A DNA stretch of 64,000 bases from Neomoorella stamsii. Lineage in GTDB: Bacteria; Bacillota; DSM-521; Neomoorellales; Neomoorellaceae. Positions 30,367-38,828 of the stretch are shown one piece after another (the first letter of the stretch is position 1; each line of letters opens with the position of its first letter). Location: the NCBI RefSeq assembly GCF_002995805.1, contig NZ_PVXL01000021.1:1-64000 (forward strand), read 5' to 3'. A program made the translations under genes and the position numbers. The notes below the pieces were generated by a model. That model made no database searches, was not told the origin of the DNA, and worked only from the letters and a program-made list of their open reading frames with translations.

Positions 30367-32204
30367 AAGTAAAATTCCACCATGTCATTTTATTGCTCCT
30401 GGTTTTATCGGACCTGCTGCTGGCTCCATTGGTGTTAAAGCTGCCCTTATTCCTGAAAGTCCAGGGTTTTAGGCCCGGACTGGAAGTTTGGAAAAAAGAA
30501 ACCCTGGCCAGCCCCATGGCCGGGCCGGCGATACTGATTAAGGATGAAAAGATGCGTAACACCTGGATATGGCTGCAGCCCGCAATGGGAGCTGCGGCCC
30601 TTTCTATTTTGTGGCCCGCCGCCAGGCGTAAAAGTAAGACCAGGGACGGCAGCATAGGAGGACCCGAAGCGGCGGGACAGGGCTAGCACGGCACGGCTAG
30701 GTGGCGAACCAAGAAAGAGCTTGCTTCCACCCTGGCGTCGTGGCGGTTGCCCGGCGGCCCGCCGGGCGGGGGCATCGTCATGGGGTTTGAAAAAGACCCC
30801 TTTTACACCGCCTGGCTGGATACAGGTGATACCCATGTCCTGCTGCTGGGAGCCACCCGGTCCGGCAAATCGCGGCGGATTATCCTTCCCACCATCTGGA
30901 CCCTGGGCTTGGCAGGGGAGAGCATGGTCATTACCGACCCTAAGGGTGAACTGTATAATGTAACATCCGCCTACTTACAGCGCCGGGGTTACGACGTGAT
31001 CTTAATTGACCTGCGCGACCCGTACCGCGGCAACCGCTGGAACCCGCTGGAACCGGTTATCATGGGGCTGGCAAGGGGGGACCCTACCGTGGCCAGCCAG
31101 GCGGCCTGGGATGTGGCCAACATCATTACCCATCAGCAGCCCCACTACGGGGACAGCATCTGGCCCCAGTCCCAGGAGAGCCTTACTGCCGCCCTGGCCC
31201 TGGCGGTGGCGGCGGAAGCGCCTCCTGAAGGAAAACACCTTGCCAGCGCCTATGCCCTGCTTACGACGTTGGGAGCCGGGGGAGGGGAAGAACTGGACGC
31301 ATACTTCCGGCACTTTCCGCAGGGCCACCCGGCGCGGGCGGCATACGGGGTGGCGGCTTTGAGCGAGGACCGCCTGCGTTCCAGCATTTTTACCGGCACT
31401 GCCGCCCAGCTGCGGTTGTGGGCCGACCCGGCCGTGGCCTGGCTGACGGCAGTACAGGACCATGACTTGGCCGTGGTTGGGAGGGAGAGGACGGCTGTTT
31501 TCCTGGTTATCCCTGACGAGCGGGAAAGCCGGCATGTCCTGGCTTCCCTATATATCGCCCAGGCCTACCAGGCCCTGGCGGACGCGGCCCGGGACAAAGG
31601 CGGCCTGCCCCTGCGGGTGAACTTCCTCCTGGATGAGTTCGGCAACCTGCCGCCCATACCGGGTTTTGACAAGAAGCTCACGGTCGCCGCCGGCCGGGGG
31701 ATGCGCTTCCTCCTGGCCCTTCAGGACCTGGCCCAGATAAAGGCCAGGTATAAAGAAGCGGCCGGGACCATCACCGGCAACTGCGCCACCTGGGTATACC
31801 TCTCCACAGCCGATATAGAAACAGCTAAAGTGATCAGCGCCAAGACGGGCCAGTACACGGTACGGACGGAAAGCTACTCCAGCCAGGTAAGGGCCGCCGA
31901 TTATTCCCAGGGTACCACCGAGGGGTTGACCGGCAGGCCCCTGCTCCTGCCGGATGAAATTTTACGCTGGCCGGCAGGCCAGGCCCTGGTGCTCCAGGCC
32001 CGGGAAAACCCGGCCCGGCTGCCCCTCCCGGACCTCTCCGCCTGGCCCGTTGCAGGCGATTTAACGCCTGCTGCTATAGAAAAACCTGATCAGGGGGTGA
32101 TAACGGCCCCGCCGGTATGGCTGCCCGGGCCGCCGGCGGGGAGGCAAGAGGCCGTTACAGTCGAGCCCGTGGCTAATGCCGCAGATGTTATATCCAATCT
32201 CTAA
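30363..32204 (+). pseudogene. virD4: VirD4/TraG type IV coupling protein, interrupted by an in-frame TAG
   Basis: The frame from ATG 30363 encodes two membrane helices (about 7-28 and 70-84) and a basic linker, meets TAG at 30684-30686, and continues in the same frame with ARWRTKKELASTL, the conserved pre-ATPase motif. The ATPase follows: Walker A LGATRSGKSRRI and Walker B VNFLLDEFGNLP (about 430). Read through, the protein is 613 residues, the usual TraG/VirD4 length. The TAG would be CAG (Gln) with one change. A shorter product could start at TTG 30747, but it would lack the membrane anchor. This is a nonsense mutation, a sequence error or recoding. Confidence 0.85.
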
Positions 32205-32221
32205 AAGGGGGACGAGAGAAA

Positions 32222-32569
32222 ATGTTGGAGAAGCTTGCTGGTGCTTTAAAGAAAGCCGGCCCGTATGTGCCCGTCATCCTGCTGGCCTTTGCCAAAGCCG
32301 CCTTTGCCGCCGGGAGCGGCGGTCAGCCCCAGATTGTCACCGGGGCCATCAACCTCTTGAATGACGCCACCTCCTGGCTTTTAGGCATCATCCCGGCCGG
32401 TTCCGGGGCCGCCATCGGCTACCATGCCCTGATGAAGCAGATGAGCGACGGCGATCCGGCTACGGCCGCCGCCCACAACCGCGCCATGCGCAACGTGCTC
32501 ATTGGCGGTGCTATTGGTGAATCGGCGGTAGGCATCACCAAGGTCTTTTTAAGCTACTTTCAGGGCTAG
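32222..32569 (+). CDS. VirB2-like pilin or small membrane protein of the type IV system
   Basis: A 115-residue protein, ATG 32222 close behind GGGGGACGAGAG. It has two hydrophobic segments (about 14-30 and 46-66) with a glycine/alanine-rich intervening loop and a third weaker segment near 92-110. This is the size and topology of the TrsC/VirB2-like small membrane proteins that precede VirB6 in Firmicute conjugation operons. A strong hairpin follows (32576-32602). Confidence 0.65.
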   Translation: MLEKLAGALKKAGPYVPVILLAFAKAAFAAGSGGQPQIVTGAINLLNDATSWLLGIIPAGSGAAIGYHALMKQMSDGDPATAAAHNRAMRNVLIGGAIGESAVGITKVFLSYFQG

Positions 32570-32575
32570 GTTTAT

Positions 32576-32609
32576 AGCAGGCCCGGGGTAACCGGGCCTG
32601 CTCCCTTTA
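32576..32609 (+). terminator. Strong hairpin between virB2-like and virB6-like genes
   Basis: AGCAGGCCCGG pairs with CCGGGCCTGCT over a five-base loop and is followed by CCCTTTAT. It is probably an intra-operon attenuator that lowers transcript of the large downstream genes relative to the small pilin-like gene. Confidence 0.6.
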
Positions 32610-32626
32610 TGGGGGAGGGAAAGAAT

Positions 32627-33487
32627 TTGGATGTAATCGTCAACCTGATTATTAATGCCATCAATAAGTTCCTGGCCGGCATCATGGAGAACGCCCTTAC
32701 CACCTTCGCCGCCTTTGCCGGCAACGAGATGGCCCTGGCGCTGCAGATTTTAGACTCGGTATACGTCCAGAGCGCCGTCCGCCTGGCTCAGGCGGTGGCC
32801 GGGAGCCTGCTGGCCGTAAAGGTGGGGGTCGAAGCCCTGCAGGCATACATCCTGCACATCAACGGTGAGCCGGGGGCGGACCCGGGCGGCCTCTTGAAGC
32901 GCACCGCCGTGGCCGCCGCCATCATCGGGGCCGGGCCCTGGCTGGTGAAGACAGTCTACAAGTGGGGCAACGATTTAGCTCAAAGCGTGGCCAGTCTTTC
33001 CTCGGTAAATCCCAACCCGGCCAACTTTATCGACACCATCTTTTCCGTGGGAACGACGCCCTTCCTGATCATGATTACCGCCATCGCTGCTATCGTTATC
33101 TGGGCCTTGATCCTCATCCAGACCGGCATCCGGGCGGTGGAAGTGGCCGCCCTGGCTGCCGTCGGCCCCATCATGGCCGTTGGGTTGACCCGGGCTGACG
33201 AGGGGGTGGCGGCCGTCTGGTGGCGGGAACTGGTGGTCTTATCTACCAGCCAGGCCTTACAAACCTTCATGATGAAGGGGTTTCTGGCGACCGTCATGGC
33301 CTTTACCTTTAACTCCGACGTGTTGAAGTTGTTCCTCCTGATCGGCTGGCTCTGGGTGGCCTTCAAGACCCCTGCCGTCCTGCGGCAGTTCGCCTACCAC
33401 ACCGGCATCGGCGGGGCTATGGGCCAGGCCGGCCAGACGGCAGGGACCATGTATATCATGAGGCGCATGTTCATGAAGGGGGTATGA
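32627..33487 (+). CDS. VirB6/TrbL-like polytopic membrane protein
   Basis: About 286 residues with roughly six hydrophobic segments, including a central AVAAAIIGAGPWLVKTVY and MITAIAAIVIWALILIQTGI, and a conserved-type RADEGVAAVWWRELVVLSTSQALQTFM region near 190-220 (a typical VirB6/TrbL W-rich motif). It forms part of the inner-membrane channel. TTG 32627 is chosen because GGGGGAGGG lies 9-10 bases upstream; ATG 32609 lies inside the preceding hairpin tail. Confidence 0.8.
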   Translation: MDVIVNLIINAINKFLAGIMENALTTFAAFAGNEMALALQILDSVYVQSAVRLAQAVAGSLLAVKVGVEALQAYILHINGEPGADPGGLLKRTAVAAAIIGAGPWLVKTVYKWGNDLAQSVASLSSVNPNPANFIDTIFSVGTTPFLIMITAIAAIVIWALILIQTGIRAVEVAALAAVGPIMAVGLTRADEGVAAVWWRELVVLSTSQALQTFMMKGFLATVMAFTFNSDVLKLFLLIGWLWVAFKTPAVLRQFAYHTGIGGAMGQAGQTAGTMYIMRRMFMKGV

Positions 33488-33490
33488 GCT

Positions 33491-33784
33491 TTGTACCTGA
33501 TACCGCGCAACGTCTCAGCCAGGTTCGAGTTTTTCCCCGGCTTCGGCTGGTTTGAACTGGCGTCTGTAGTTGCCGGGGCTTTGGTTGGACTGGGGTTGTT
33601 TTTCCTTTCCGGCATGTTTACCAAATCCGTAATCCGTTTTGTCCTCTTCGTTATGCCGCCGGGATTGGCCTTCTTTGTCACCAAACAGGGGCCTAACGGC
33701 CAGAGCCTCCTGGACCTGATCCAACAGTGGCGCTGCTGGTCCATGGCCCAGCGGCAGTATTTATACGTGACCAAAGGAGAGTGA
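33491..33784 (+). CDS. VirB3/PrgI-family membrane protein
   Basis: A 97-residue protein (TTG start, 3 bases after the previous stop) with two adjacent membrane segments at about 22-60. N-terminal IPRNVSARFEFFPGFGW and later KQGPNGQSLLDLIQQWRCW match PrgI-family proteins, the Firmicute VirB3 equivalents that sit beside VirB4. Confidence 0.85.
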   Translation: MYLIPRNVSARFEFFPGFGWFELASVVAGALVGLGLFFLSGMFTKSVIRFVLFVMPPGLAFFVTKQGPNGQSLLDLIQQWRCWSMAQRQYLYVTKGE

Positions 33785-33788
33785 GAAT

Positions 33789-34418
33789 ATGGCTTTCAAG
33801 CTATCGGGGAAAAAGAAACCCGTCAAACAGCAGCAGATTGACCAGGCGGCGGTCAGGAGGGCGGTCCAGGACTGGCTGCCCTGGAAGGACATCGCCGGCG
33901 GGGTAATAACCAGGAAAGACGACCAGGTGGTGGCAGTCCTCAAGGTGGAACCTTTTAACCTGGCCCTGAAAAGCGAAAATGAGAAGAAACGGATCATTAC
34001 AGCTGTACATGAGGCGTTGAACGGCCAGCGGGAGGCTTTTCAAATCTTTTCCCTGGGGCGGCCGGTGGACCTGGACGCCTACCTGCGGGGCCTGCAGGAC
34101 CTGGTCCGGGAGACTGGTAACCCGGCCCGGAAGAAGCTCCTGCAGGATTATACCCGTTATGTGGCCACCCTGGTGGCCAGCGGGGAGGCCCTGGAAAGAA
34201 GATATTACATTTTGCTACCCGGGAAGGAGCAGGTAGAAGTCTTGCAAAGGGCGCATGAACTGGCAAGCAACCTGGAACGGTCTGGGCTGAAGGTGGGAGT
34301 TTGCTGCGACCGGGAGATCATCGACCTAATTTTTGTTTTTACCCATCCTGCCCAGGCGGCCTTCGAGCGGCCGCCTCTATTCGCGGGGCCCTACCTGCCG
34401 CCGGTGCTTAGTGGGTGA
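33789..34418 (+). CDS. VirB4 N-terminal-like accessory protein
   Basis: A 209-residue soluble protein with a short basic N-terminus, then QDWLPWKDIAGGVITRKDDQVVAVLKVEPFNLALKSENEK, the typical beginning of Firmicute VirB4/TraE proteins before the ATPase domain. No Walker motif is present. It follows the PrgI gene by four bases and precedes a separate full VirB4 gene, with a toxin-antitoxin pair on the opposite strand in between. It may be the N-terminal half of VirB4 split into its own gene, or a second partner. Confidence 0.7.
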   Translation: MAFKLSGKKKPVKQQQIDQAAVRRAVQDWLPWKDIAGGVITRKDDQVVAVLKVEPFNLALKSENEKKRIITAVHEALNGQREAFQIFSLGRPVDLDAYLRGLQDLVRETGNPARKKLLQDYTRYVATLVASGEALERRYYILLPGKEQVEVLQRAHELASNLERSGLKVGVCCDREIIDLIFVFTHPAQAAFERPPLFAGPYLPPVLSG

Positions 34419-34806
34419 TGATAATCAGTTCCTCCATGGGGTAATGCCTGTCATTTGCCGTTACCAGAGCCAGGTTGTTGCGGAGGGCTACGGCCGCTAT
34501 GAGGGTATCAGGCAGGCTAAGGGTGATGCCTTTTCTGGCATAAGTGTAACGCCAGCGGCCGGCCAGGCGGGAGGATTCGTAGTCTATGGGGTAAAACTTC
34601 AGGCTGGAGAGAAACCGTTCTACTACGAGGAGCTCCTTTTCTCGGGCCCCGGAAAAAACTTCGGCCACAGTTATGGGGCAGGCGGCCAAGGGAGCCTTAT
34701 CTTTGAGGACTTCAAGAAGGGCGATGGTGTGTTTGTCGCCGCGCAAGAAATCAATTAGGGCCGTAGTGTCCAGCAAAAAGCCTTTGACCGGGGCTTTATT
34801 TTTCAT
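34408..34806 (-). CDS. PIN-domain toxin (VapC-type)
   Basis: A 132-residue PIN ribonuclease with the acidic residues in the expected places: FLLDTTALIDFLRG (first Asp, second Asp), TVAEVFSGARE (Glu), SLPDTLIAAVALRNNLALVTANDRHY (two Asp). This is the full catalytic set. It is encoded opposite to the conjugation operon and overlaps the stop of the VirB4-N gene by 11 bases. Antitoxin gene 34796-35080 precedes it with an 11-base overlap. Confidence 0.9.
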   Translation of the reverse strand: MKNKAPVKGFLLDTTALIDFLRGDKHTIALLEVLKDKAPLAACPITVAEVFSGAREKELLVVERFLSSLKFYPIDYESSRLAGRWRYTYARKGITLSLPDTLIAAVALRNNLALVTANDRHYPMEELIIITH

Positions 34807-35080
34807 CTCGCGACCACCTGGCCAGCCTTTCTTCTGCTTCCTGGCGCAAGTTTCTTACCCATGCTTTGATGCTTTCCCGGTCTCTAAATTCAGGGTATTC
34901 GTCAGGGGTAAATACACCCCGGCACTCCTTAAGGGCTTTCGCCTGCTTCAACCGCAGGAGAGCTTCTTCGGTGGCCCTGATAATGAAGTCGCTTTGTTTG
35001 CCCCGCCTAACGTGCTTGCTTAAGTCCCGGGCGAGGGATTCGGGAAACCTGATAGCTTTGAGGCGTGTTTTTTCGGTCAT
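34796..35080 (-). CDS. VapB-like antitoxin
   Basis: A 94-residue protein; ATG 35080 follows CCGGGAGGTC, and the earlier ATG in frame has no ribosome site. The N-terminal KTRLKAIRFPESLARDLSKHVRRGKQSDFIIRATEEALLR is a ribbon-helix-helix-like DNA-binding segment. The C-terminal part is acidic and probably wraps the toxin. Translation is coupled to the PIN toxin. Confidence 0.75.
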   Translation of the reverse strand: MTEKTRLKAIRFPESLARDLSKHVRRGKQSDFIIRATEEALLRLKQAKALKECRGVFTPDEYPEFRDRESIKAWVRNLRQEAEERLARWSRDEK

Positions 35081-35140
35081 ATTAAGACCTCCCGGGAATT
35101 TGCTATACATTCAGTATAACATACAGGGGTGATTCGGTAA

Positions 35141-36943
35141 ATGAGCAAGTATAAAGCGCAAACCCAACAAGCGCCCACATTCTTTGGTCTTCTTGATGTC
35201 CTGGCTCCACAGGCGCTTGACTTTGGTCCCAGGCAAATAACTTTCGGTGAGCAGCTGGCCAGGGTGATGGTGATAACCGATTATCCCCCGCGGGTAGGTC
35301 CGGCCTGGCTGGCCCGGGTGGCCGGTATGCCGGGGGTGGTGGCCTCTATCCATGTAACCCCTACCGACCCGGCGAACCTGGTATTAAGCATTAATAGGGC
35401 CATCGGCGAATATACCGGCCGGCTGGAGATGGGCGGCAACGCCCTGGTGATGCAGCGCACCGAACAGGCCCTGAAGGACGCCCAGGAATTGCTTAGAAAG
35501 ATTGACCAGGAACAGCAGCAGGTTTTTTACGTAACTGTTGTTCTCCTGGTCCTGGCCCCGGAGCAGGAAACCCTGGACCGGCGGACGCGCCAGGTTGAGG
35601 CGGCCCTGGCCGCCGCCGGGATGCGGGGGAGGGTGGCGGTATTCCGGCAGGAGGAAGGCCTCAAGGCGGCAGGGCCTTGGGCGGTACTGCCTTCAGGGAT
35701 CAAGGACGCCGGGGCCAGGAACATGCCGGCGGAAACGGTGGCTGCTTCCTTTCCCTTCACAGCTTCGGGGATCAACGACGGCAGCGGCGTGGTCCTGGGC
35801 CGCGACCGGGACGGCGGACTGGTGCTGGTGGACATCTGGCAGCGGGGCGGGGATAGGACCAACAGCAACTGGACCGTCCTGGCCAAGCCCGGGGCGGGAA
35901 AGTCTTTCGCGGTAAAGATGCTGGTTTTGCGGGAATTGGCGCGGGGGTCCAGGGTGATCATCATCGACCCGGAACGGGAGTACCGGGAGATGTGCCGCCT
36001 TTTGGGTGGGGCCTGGATCAACTGCGCCGGGGGTAAAGGGCGCATCAACCCCCTGCAGGTGCGGCCGGTCCCTGTCGACGACGAAGGAGTGGAAGTAGAA
36101 AGGGTGACCGCCCGGGGGCCCCTGGCCCTGCATCTGCAGACCCTGCGGACCTTCTTTTCCCTCTACTTGCGGGATTTAAGTGACCTGGAGAAGGCCGCTT
36201 TGGAAGAGGCCCTGGTAGAAGTCTACCACCAGGCGGGCATTGACTGGCAGGCCGACCCGGCGGCAGTACCGCCAGAGAAGTGGCCCACCACCAGGGAGCT
36301 TTATACCTATGTCGCCGCCAGGGCGAAACAACAACCGGAAACTTACGGACGCCTGGCGGTCCTGCTGCGCCGGGCGGTAGAAGGGGCCGACGCCTCCTTA
36401 TGGGTCGGGCCGACCACAGCCAGCGCCGGCAGCGACCTGATCATCCTTGATGTCCACGACCTGCAAAACGCCGATGACGCCGTAAGGAGGGCGCAATACT
36501 TCAACGTCCTCTCCTTTGCCTGGCATCAGATTGAAAAAGACCGCCAGGAGAGGACCCTGCTGGTGGTGGATGAAGCCTGGCTTTTGGTGGACCCCCAGAC
36601 GCCCCAAGCCCTGGCCTTCCTTCGAGATACCTCGAAGCGCATTAGGAAGTACATGGGCGGCCTGGTGGTCATCTCCCAGAATGTGGTGGACTTCCTGGCC
36701 CCGGAGGTGGTCCGCCACGGCCAGGCCCTCCTGGATAACCCGACGTACAAGCTCTTGTTGGCCCAGGGGGAGAAGGACCTGGAAGCCATCACCACCCTGA
36801 TGAACCTCTCGGAAGCGGAGCATGACCTTTTGGCCTCGGCCAAACGGGGCGAAGGCCTGCTGGTGGCCGGGACCCAGCGGGTGCATGTGCGGATTGAGGC
36901 CGCGCCTTACGAGATGCCCTACCTCACGGGGGGCGGTCAGTAA
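35141..36943 (+). CDS. virB4: VirB4/TraC-type conjugation ATPase
   Basis: A 600-residue ATPase with Walker A LAKPGAGKSFAVKML (about 247-262), Walker B LLVVDEAWLLV (about 473-483), and VVISQNVVDFL (about 510). The N-terminal ~200 residues are the transfer-ATPase domain without catalytic motifs. It powers the secretion channel. Its stop overlaps the ATG of the M23 peptidase gene by one base. ATG 35141 is preceded by CAGGGGTGATTCGG, a weak ribosome site. Confidence 0.9.
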   Translation: MSKYKAQTQQAPTFFGLLDVLAPQALDFGPRQITFGEQLARVMVITDYPPRVGPAWLARVAGMPGVVASIHVTPTDPANLVLSINRAIGEYTGRLEMGGNALVMQRTEQALKDAQELLRKIDQEQQQVFYVTVVLLVLAPEQETLDRRTRQVEAALAAAGMRGRVAVFRQEEGLKAAGPWAVLPSGIKDAGARNMPAETVAASFPFTASGINDGSGVVLGRDRDGGLVLVDIWQRGGDRTNSNWTVLAKPGAGKSFAVKMLVLRELARGSRVIIIDPEREYREMCRLLGGAWINCAGGKGRINPLQVRPVPVDDEGVEVERVTARGPLALHLQTLRTFFSLYLRDLSDLEKAALEEALVEVYHQAGIDWQADPAAVPPEKWPTTRELYTYVAARAKQQPETYGRLAVLLRRAVEGADASLWVGPTTASAGSDLIILDVHDLQNADDAVRRAQYFNVLSFAWHQIEKDRQERTLLVVDEAWLLVDPQTPQALAFLRDTSKRIRKYMGGLVVISQNVVDFLAPEVVRHGQALLDNPTYKLLLAQGEKDLEAITTLMNLSEAEHDLLASAKRGEGLLVAGTQRVHVRIEAAPYEMPYLTGGGQ

Positions 36944-37881
36944 TGCCGGCCTGGGTAGCCAGGGTTGCCCTGGCCTTCCTCCCCGGGAAACCGGAGAAAG
37001 CCGTCTTATGGGTGTTAATCATCTTGACCTTGCCTGTCACCCTGCTGGCCCTGCTTTTTGCGGGGCCGGTTGTTATCTGGGAAAGGGTGCCTATAGCCAC
37101 TCCCGGCCAAGTGAAAATTTATGTTGACGCGGCCGGAGCAGTAAGCGCCAGTACCAGATCACCGTGTGATCAGGGGGTTACGGTTGACTGGCAGCCCCTG
37201 CTGGCTATAGATGCGGTGAGGCTAAACCAGGATTTCAGCAAGGCTAGCCCGGCTAAAGCAGGAGAACTAGCCCGGAGGTTCATCGAAAAGGTAGGGACCT
37301 GCACTTACTGCGTGGGTGACCCCCCGGAATGTACCACCTACCCGGTCTACAAGCTGCGTTCCCTGGAGGAAGTCCTGGATGACCTGGGCTTTAATCAATC
37401 CCAAAGAAAGAAAGTGAAAAATATCCTGGAGGTGGACCTCTCTTTCCTCCTGGACGTAGGGCCGGGAGTGCCGCCGGGCTGGATGCCGGTGGAAGGTAAA
37501 TTGAAGTGGCCCACACCGGGTATTTTCACCATTACCTCCGGCTTCGGCCCCAGGGTCGACCCGGTGGAAGGGCTGGACGGCTTTCATACGGGGATGGATA
37601 TAGGAGCGCCCATGTGGACGCCCGTCCATGCAGTTGCTGATGGCGTGGTGGCCGTGGCCGAATGGATGGGGAACTTCGGCTATGCCGTCTACATCGAGCA
37701 CGACGACATGGTTACCATCTATGCCCACCTGTCCCAGATCGCCGTCCAGCGGGGCCAGCAGGTTAGGGCCGGTGACGTGATCGCCTACAGCGGCAGTACG
37801 GGCAAGAGCACCGGGCCGCACCTGCATTTTGAGATCAGGGTACACGGCCAGCCGGTCAACCCGATCAATTATTTCAAGTAA
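36943..37881 (+). CDS. Membrane-anchored M23 (LytM) peptidase of the conjugation operon
   Basis: A 312-residue protein with one membrane segment (about 18-45). A middle region (about 55-165) holds two cysteine pairs (CTYCVGDPPECTTYP). The C-terminal M23 domain (about 195-312) has zinc motifs HTGMDIGAP, HDDMVTIYAHLSQ and HLHFEIRVHG, complete for a glycyl or D-amino endopeptidase. In Gram-positive conjugation such enzymes open the wall for the channel (VirB1/CwlT role). It is coupled to virB4. Confidence 0.9.
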   Translation: MPAWVARVALAFLPGKPEKAVLWVLIILTLPVTLLALLFAGPVVIWERVPIATPGQVKIYVDAAGAVSASTRSPCDQGVTVDWQPLLAIDAVRLNQDFSKASPAKAGELARRFIEKVGTCTYCVGDPPECTTYPVYKLRSLEEVLDDLGFNQSQRKKVKNILEVDLSFLLDVGPGVPPGWMPVEGKLKWPTPGIFTITSGFGPRVDPVEGLDGFHTGMDIGAPMWTPVHAVADGVVAVAEWMGNFGYAVYIEHDDMVTIYAHLSQIAVQRGQQVRAGDVIAYSGSTGKSTGPHLHFEIRVHGQPVNPINYFK

Positions 37882-37901
37882 ATATCATGGAGGGCAAGAA
37901 G

Positions 37902-38255
37902 ATGGATGAGGTCAGCAGATATGATCATGCCGTCCAGGTTTATGCCGCCCACCTGGAGGCGGCCAACCTGGCTAAGGGGAACGCCGAAGCGGCCAGGCAG
38001 GCCCTGGCCCTTGTAGACCCCGGAAACCTGGCACTGAAGGTGCCTATGAAGGAATATGCCCTGCTGAAAGCCCAGCCCCTTTTGCTGCTGGCGGAAATCC
38101 TCTTTGGAGGGAACCGGGAGGTACCAAGGCAGACCATCACTCCGGAATTGGCCCTCCTGGCCGGGGCGGTGGTCGTGGGCCGGGGGGAAAGCCCCGGCCA
38201 GGTACTGAACGTGATACAAAGGGTGTTGGAGAGGCCTTTATTGAGGGATAGGTGA
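37902..38255 (+). CDS. Unknown small helical protein ending the conjugation operon
   Basis: About 117 residues, almost all helical, alanine/leucine-rich, with no recognisable family. The ATG at 37902 has GGAGGG at the right distance; the ATG 15 bases earlier has none. The last gene before the 38264-38297 hairpin, it is probably an operon-specific accessory factor. Confidence 0.6.
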   Translation: MDEVSRYDHAVQVYAAHLEAANLAKGNAEAARQALALVDPGNLALKVPMKEYALLKAQPLLLLAEILFGGNREVPRQTITPELALLAGAVVVGRGESPGQVLNVIQRVLERPLLRDR

Positions 38256-38263
38256 AACACAAT

Positions 38264-38297
38264 GATATACCCCCTCCAACATTTGAGGGGGTATATC
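38264..38297. terminator. Bidirectional hairpin between convergent genes
   Basis: A 13-bp perfect stem (GATATACCCCCTC with GAGGGGGTATATC) around an 8-base loop. It separates the conjugation operon and the hicAB pair, which converge here, and would stop transcripts from both sides. Confidence 0.75.
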
Positions 38298-38493
38298 ACG
38301 AAGGCTTTTTAATTAAAGGGATGCCCAGGTCTTTGCATATTTTGTTGGCCAGGAAGTCTTCGATTTCATTATGTCGCGGAACTGTGGATGTCTTGAAAGT
38401 AGAGGGATTAAAGAAAACGGTATGGTTCCCGCCCTCTCGCAGTTGCCGGCATCCATATTGGTGCAAATGGCGCAGTAATTCCTTACGCTTCAA
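38296..38493 (-). CDS. hicA: HicA-type mRNA interferase toxin
   Basis: A 65-residue HicA protein: KRKELLRHLHQYGCRQLREGGNHTVFFNP includes the catalytic His (GGNHTVF) and the surrounding double-stranded RNA-binding-like fold; VPRHNEIEDF follows. It is preceded by HicB with a 4-base overlap, the common order in this family. Confidence 0.9.
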   Translation of the reverse strand: MKRKELLRHLHQYGCRQLREGGNHTVFFNPSTFKTSTVPRHNEIEDFLANKICKDLGIPLIKKPS

Positions 38494-38723
38494 TTTACGG
38501 CCTCCACCGCAATGTCCAGGGGTTCAATAATAGTATCCGGTCCTTGAAACTTGCCTGCTAATTCTGCGTTTGCCTGCAATATTAACTGGGTGGCTTCCTT
38601 AAGGTTGTTGCGTAGTTCTTCAAGGGTTTTCCCCTGACTATTTATGCCGGGGATTTCTTTAATAAAGCCTATATACCAGTCACCACGTTTTTGCATAACA
38701 GCAGTTAAGCGCATTAATATCAA
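38490..38723 (-). CDS. hicB: HicB-type antitoxin
   Basis: A 77-residue partial-RNase-H-fold protein (WYIGFIKEIPGINSQGKTLEELRNNLKEATQLIL), as in HicB antitoxins, without an obvious C-terminal HTH. It overlaps hicA by 4 bases. GTTGATATTAATGCGC lies near its start; the ribosome site AAAAGGGG lies 7-10 bases upstream of the ATG. Confidence 0.85.
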   Translation of the reverse strand: MILMRLTAVMQKRGDWYIGFIKEIPGINSQGKTLEELRNNLKEATQLILQANAELAGKFQGPDTIIEPLDIAVEAVN

Positions 38724-38828
38724 CCCCTTTTAAGTCATTATACCATCTTTGCCACAAGCGCTCTATATTTACCTTTATTGTTTCCACCTCAAATCCGATC
38801 AATCGATTAACGAAAGGAGCAAAAATTT

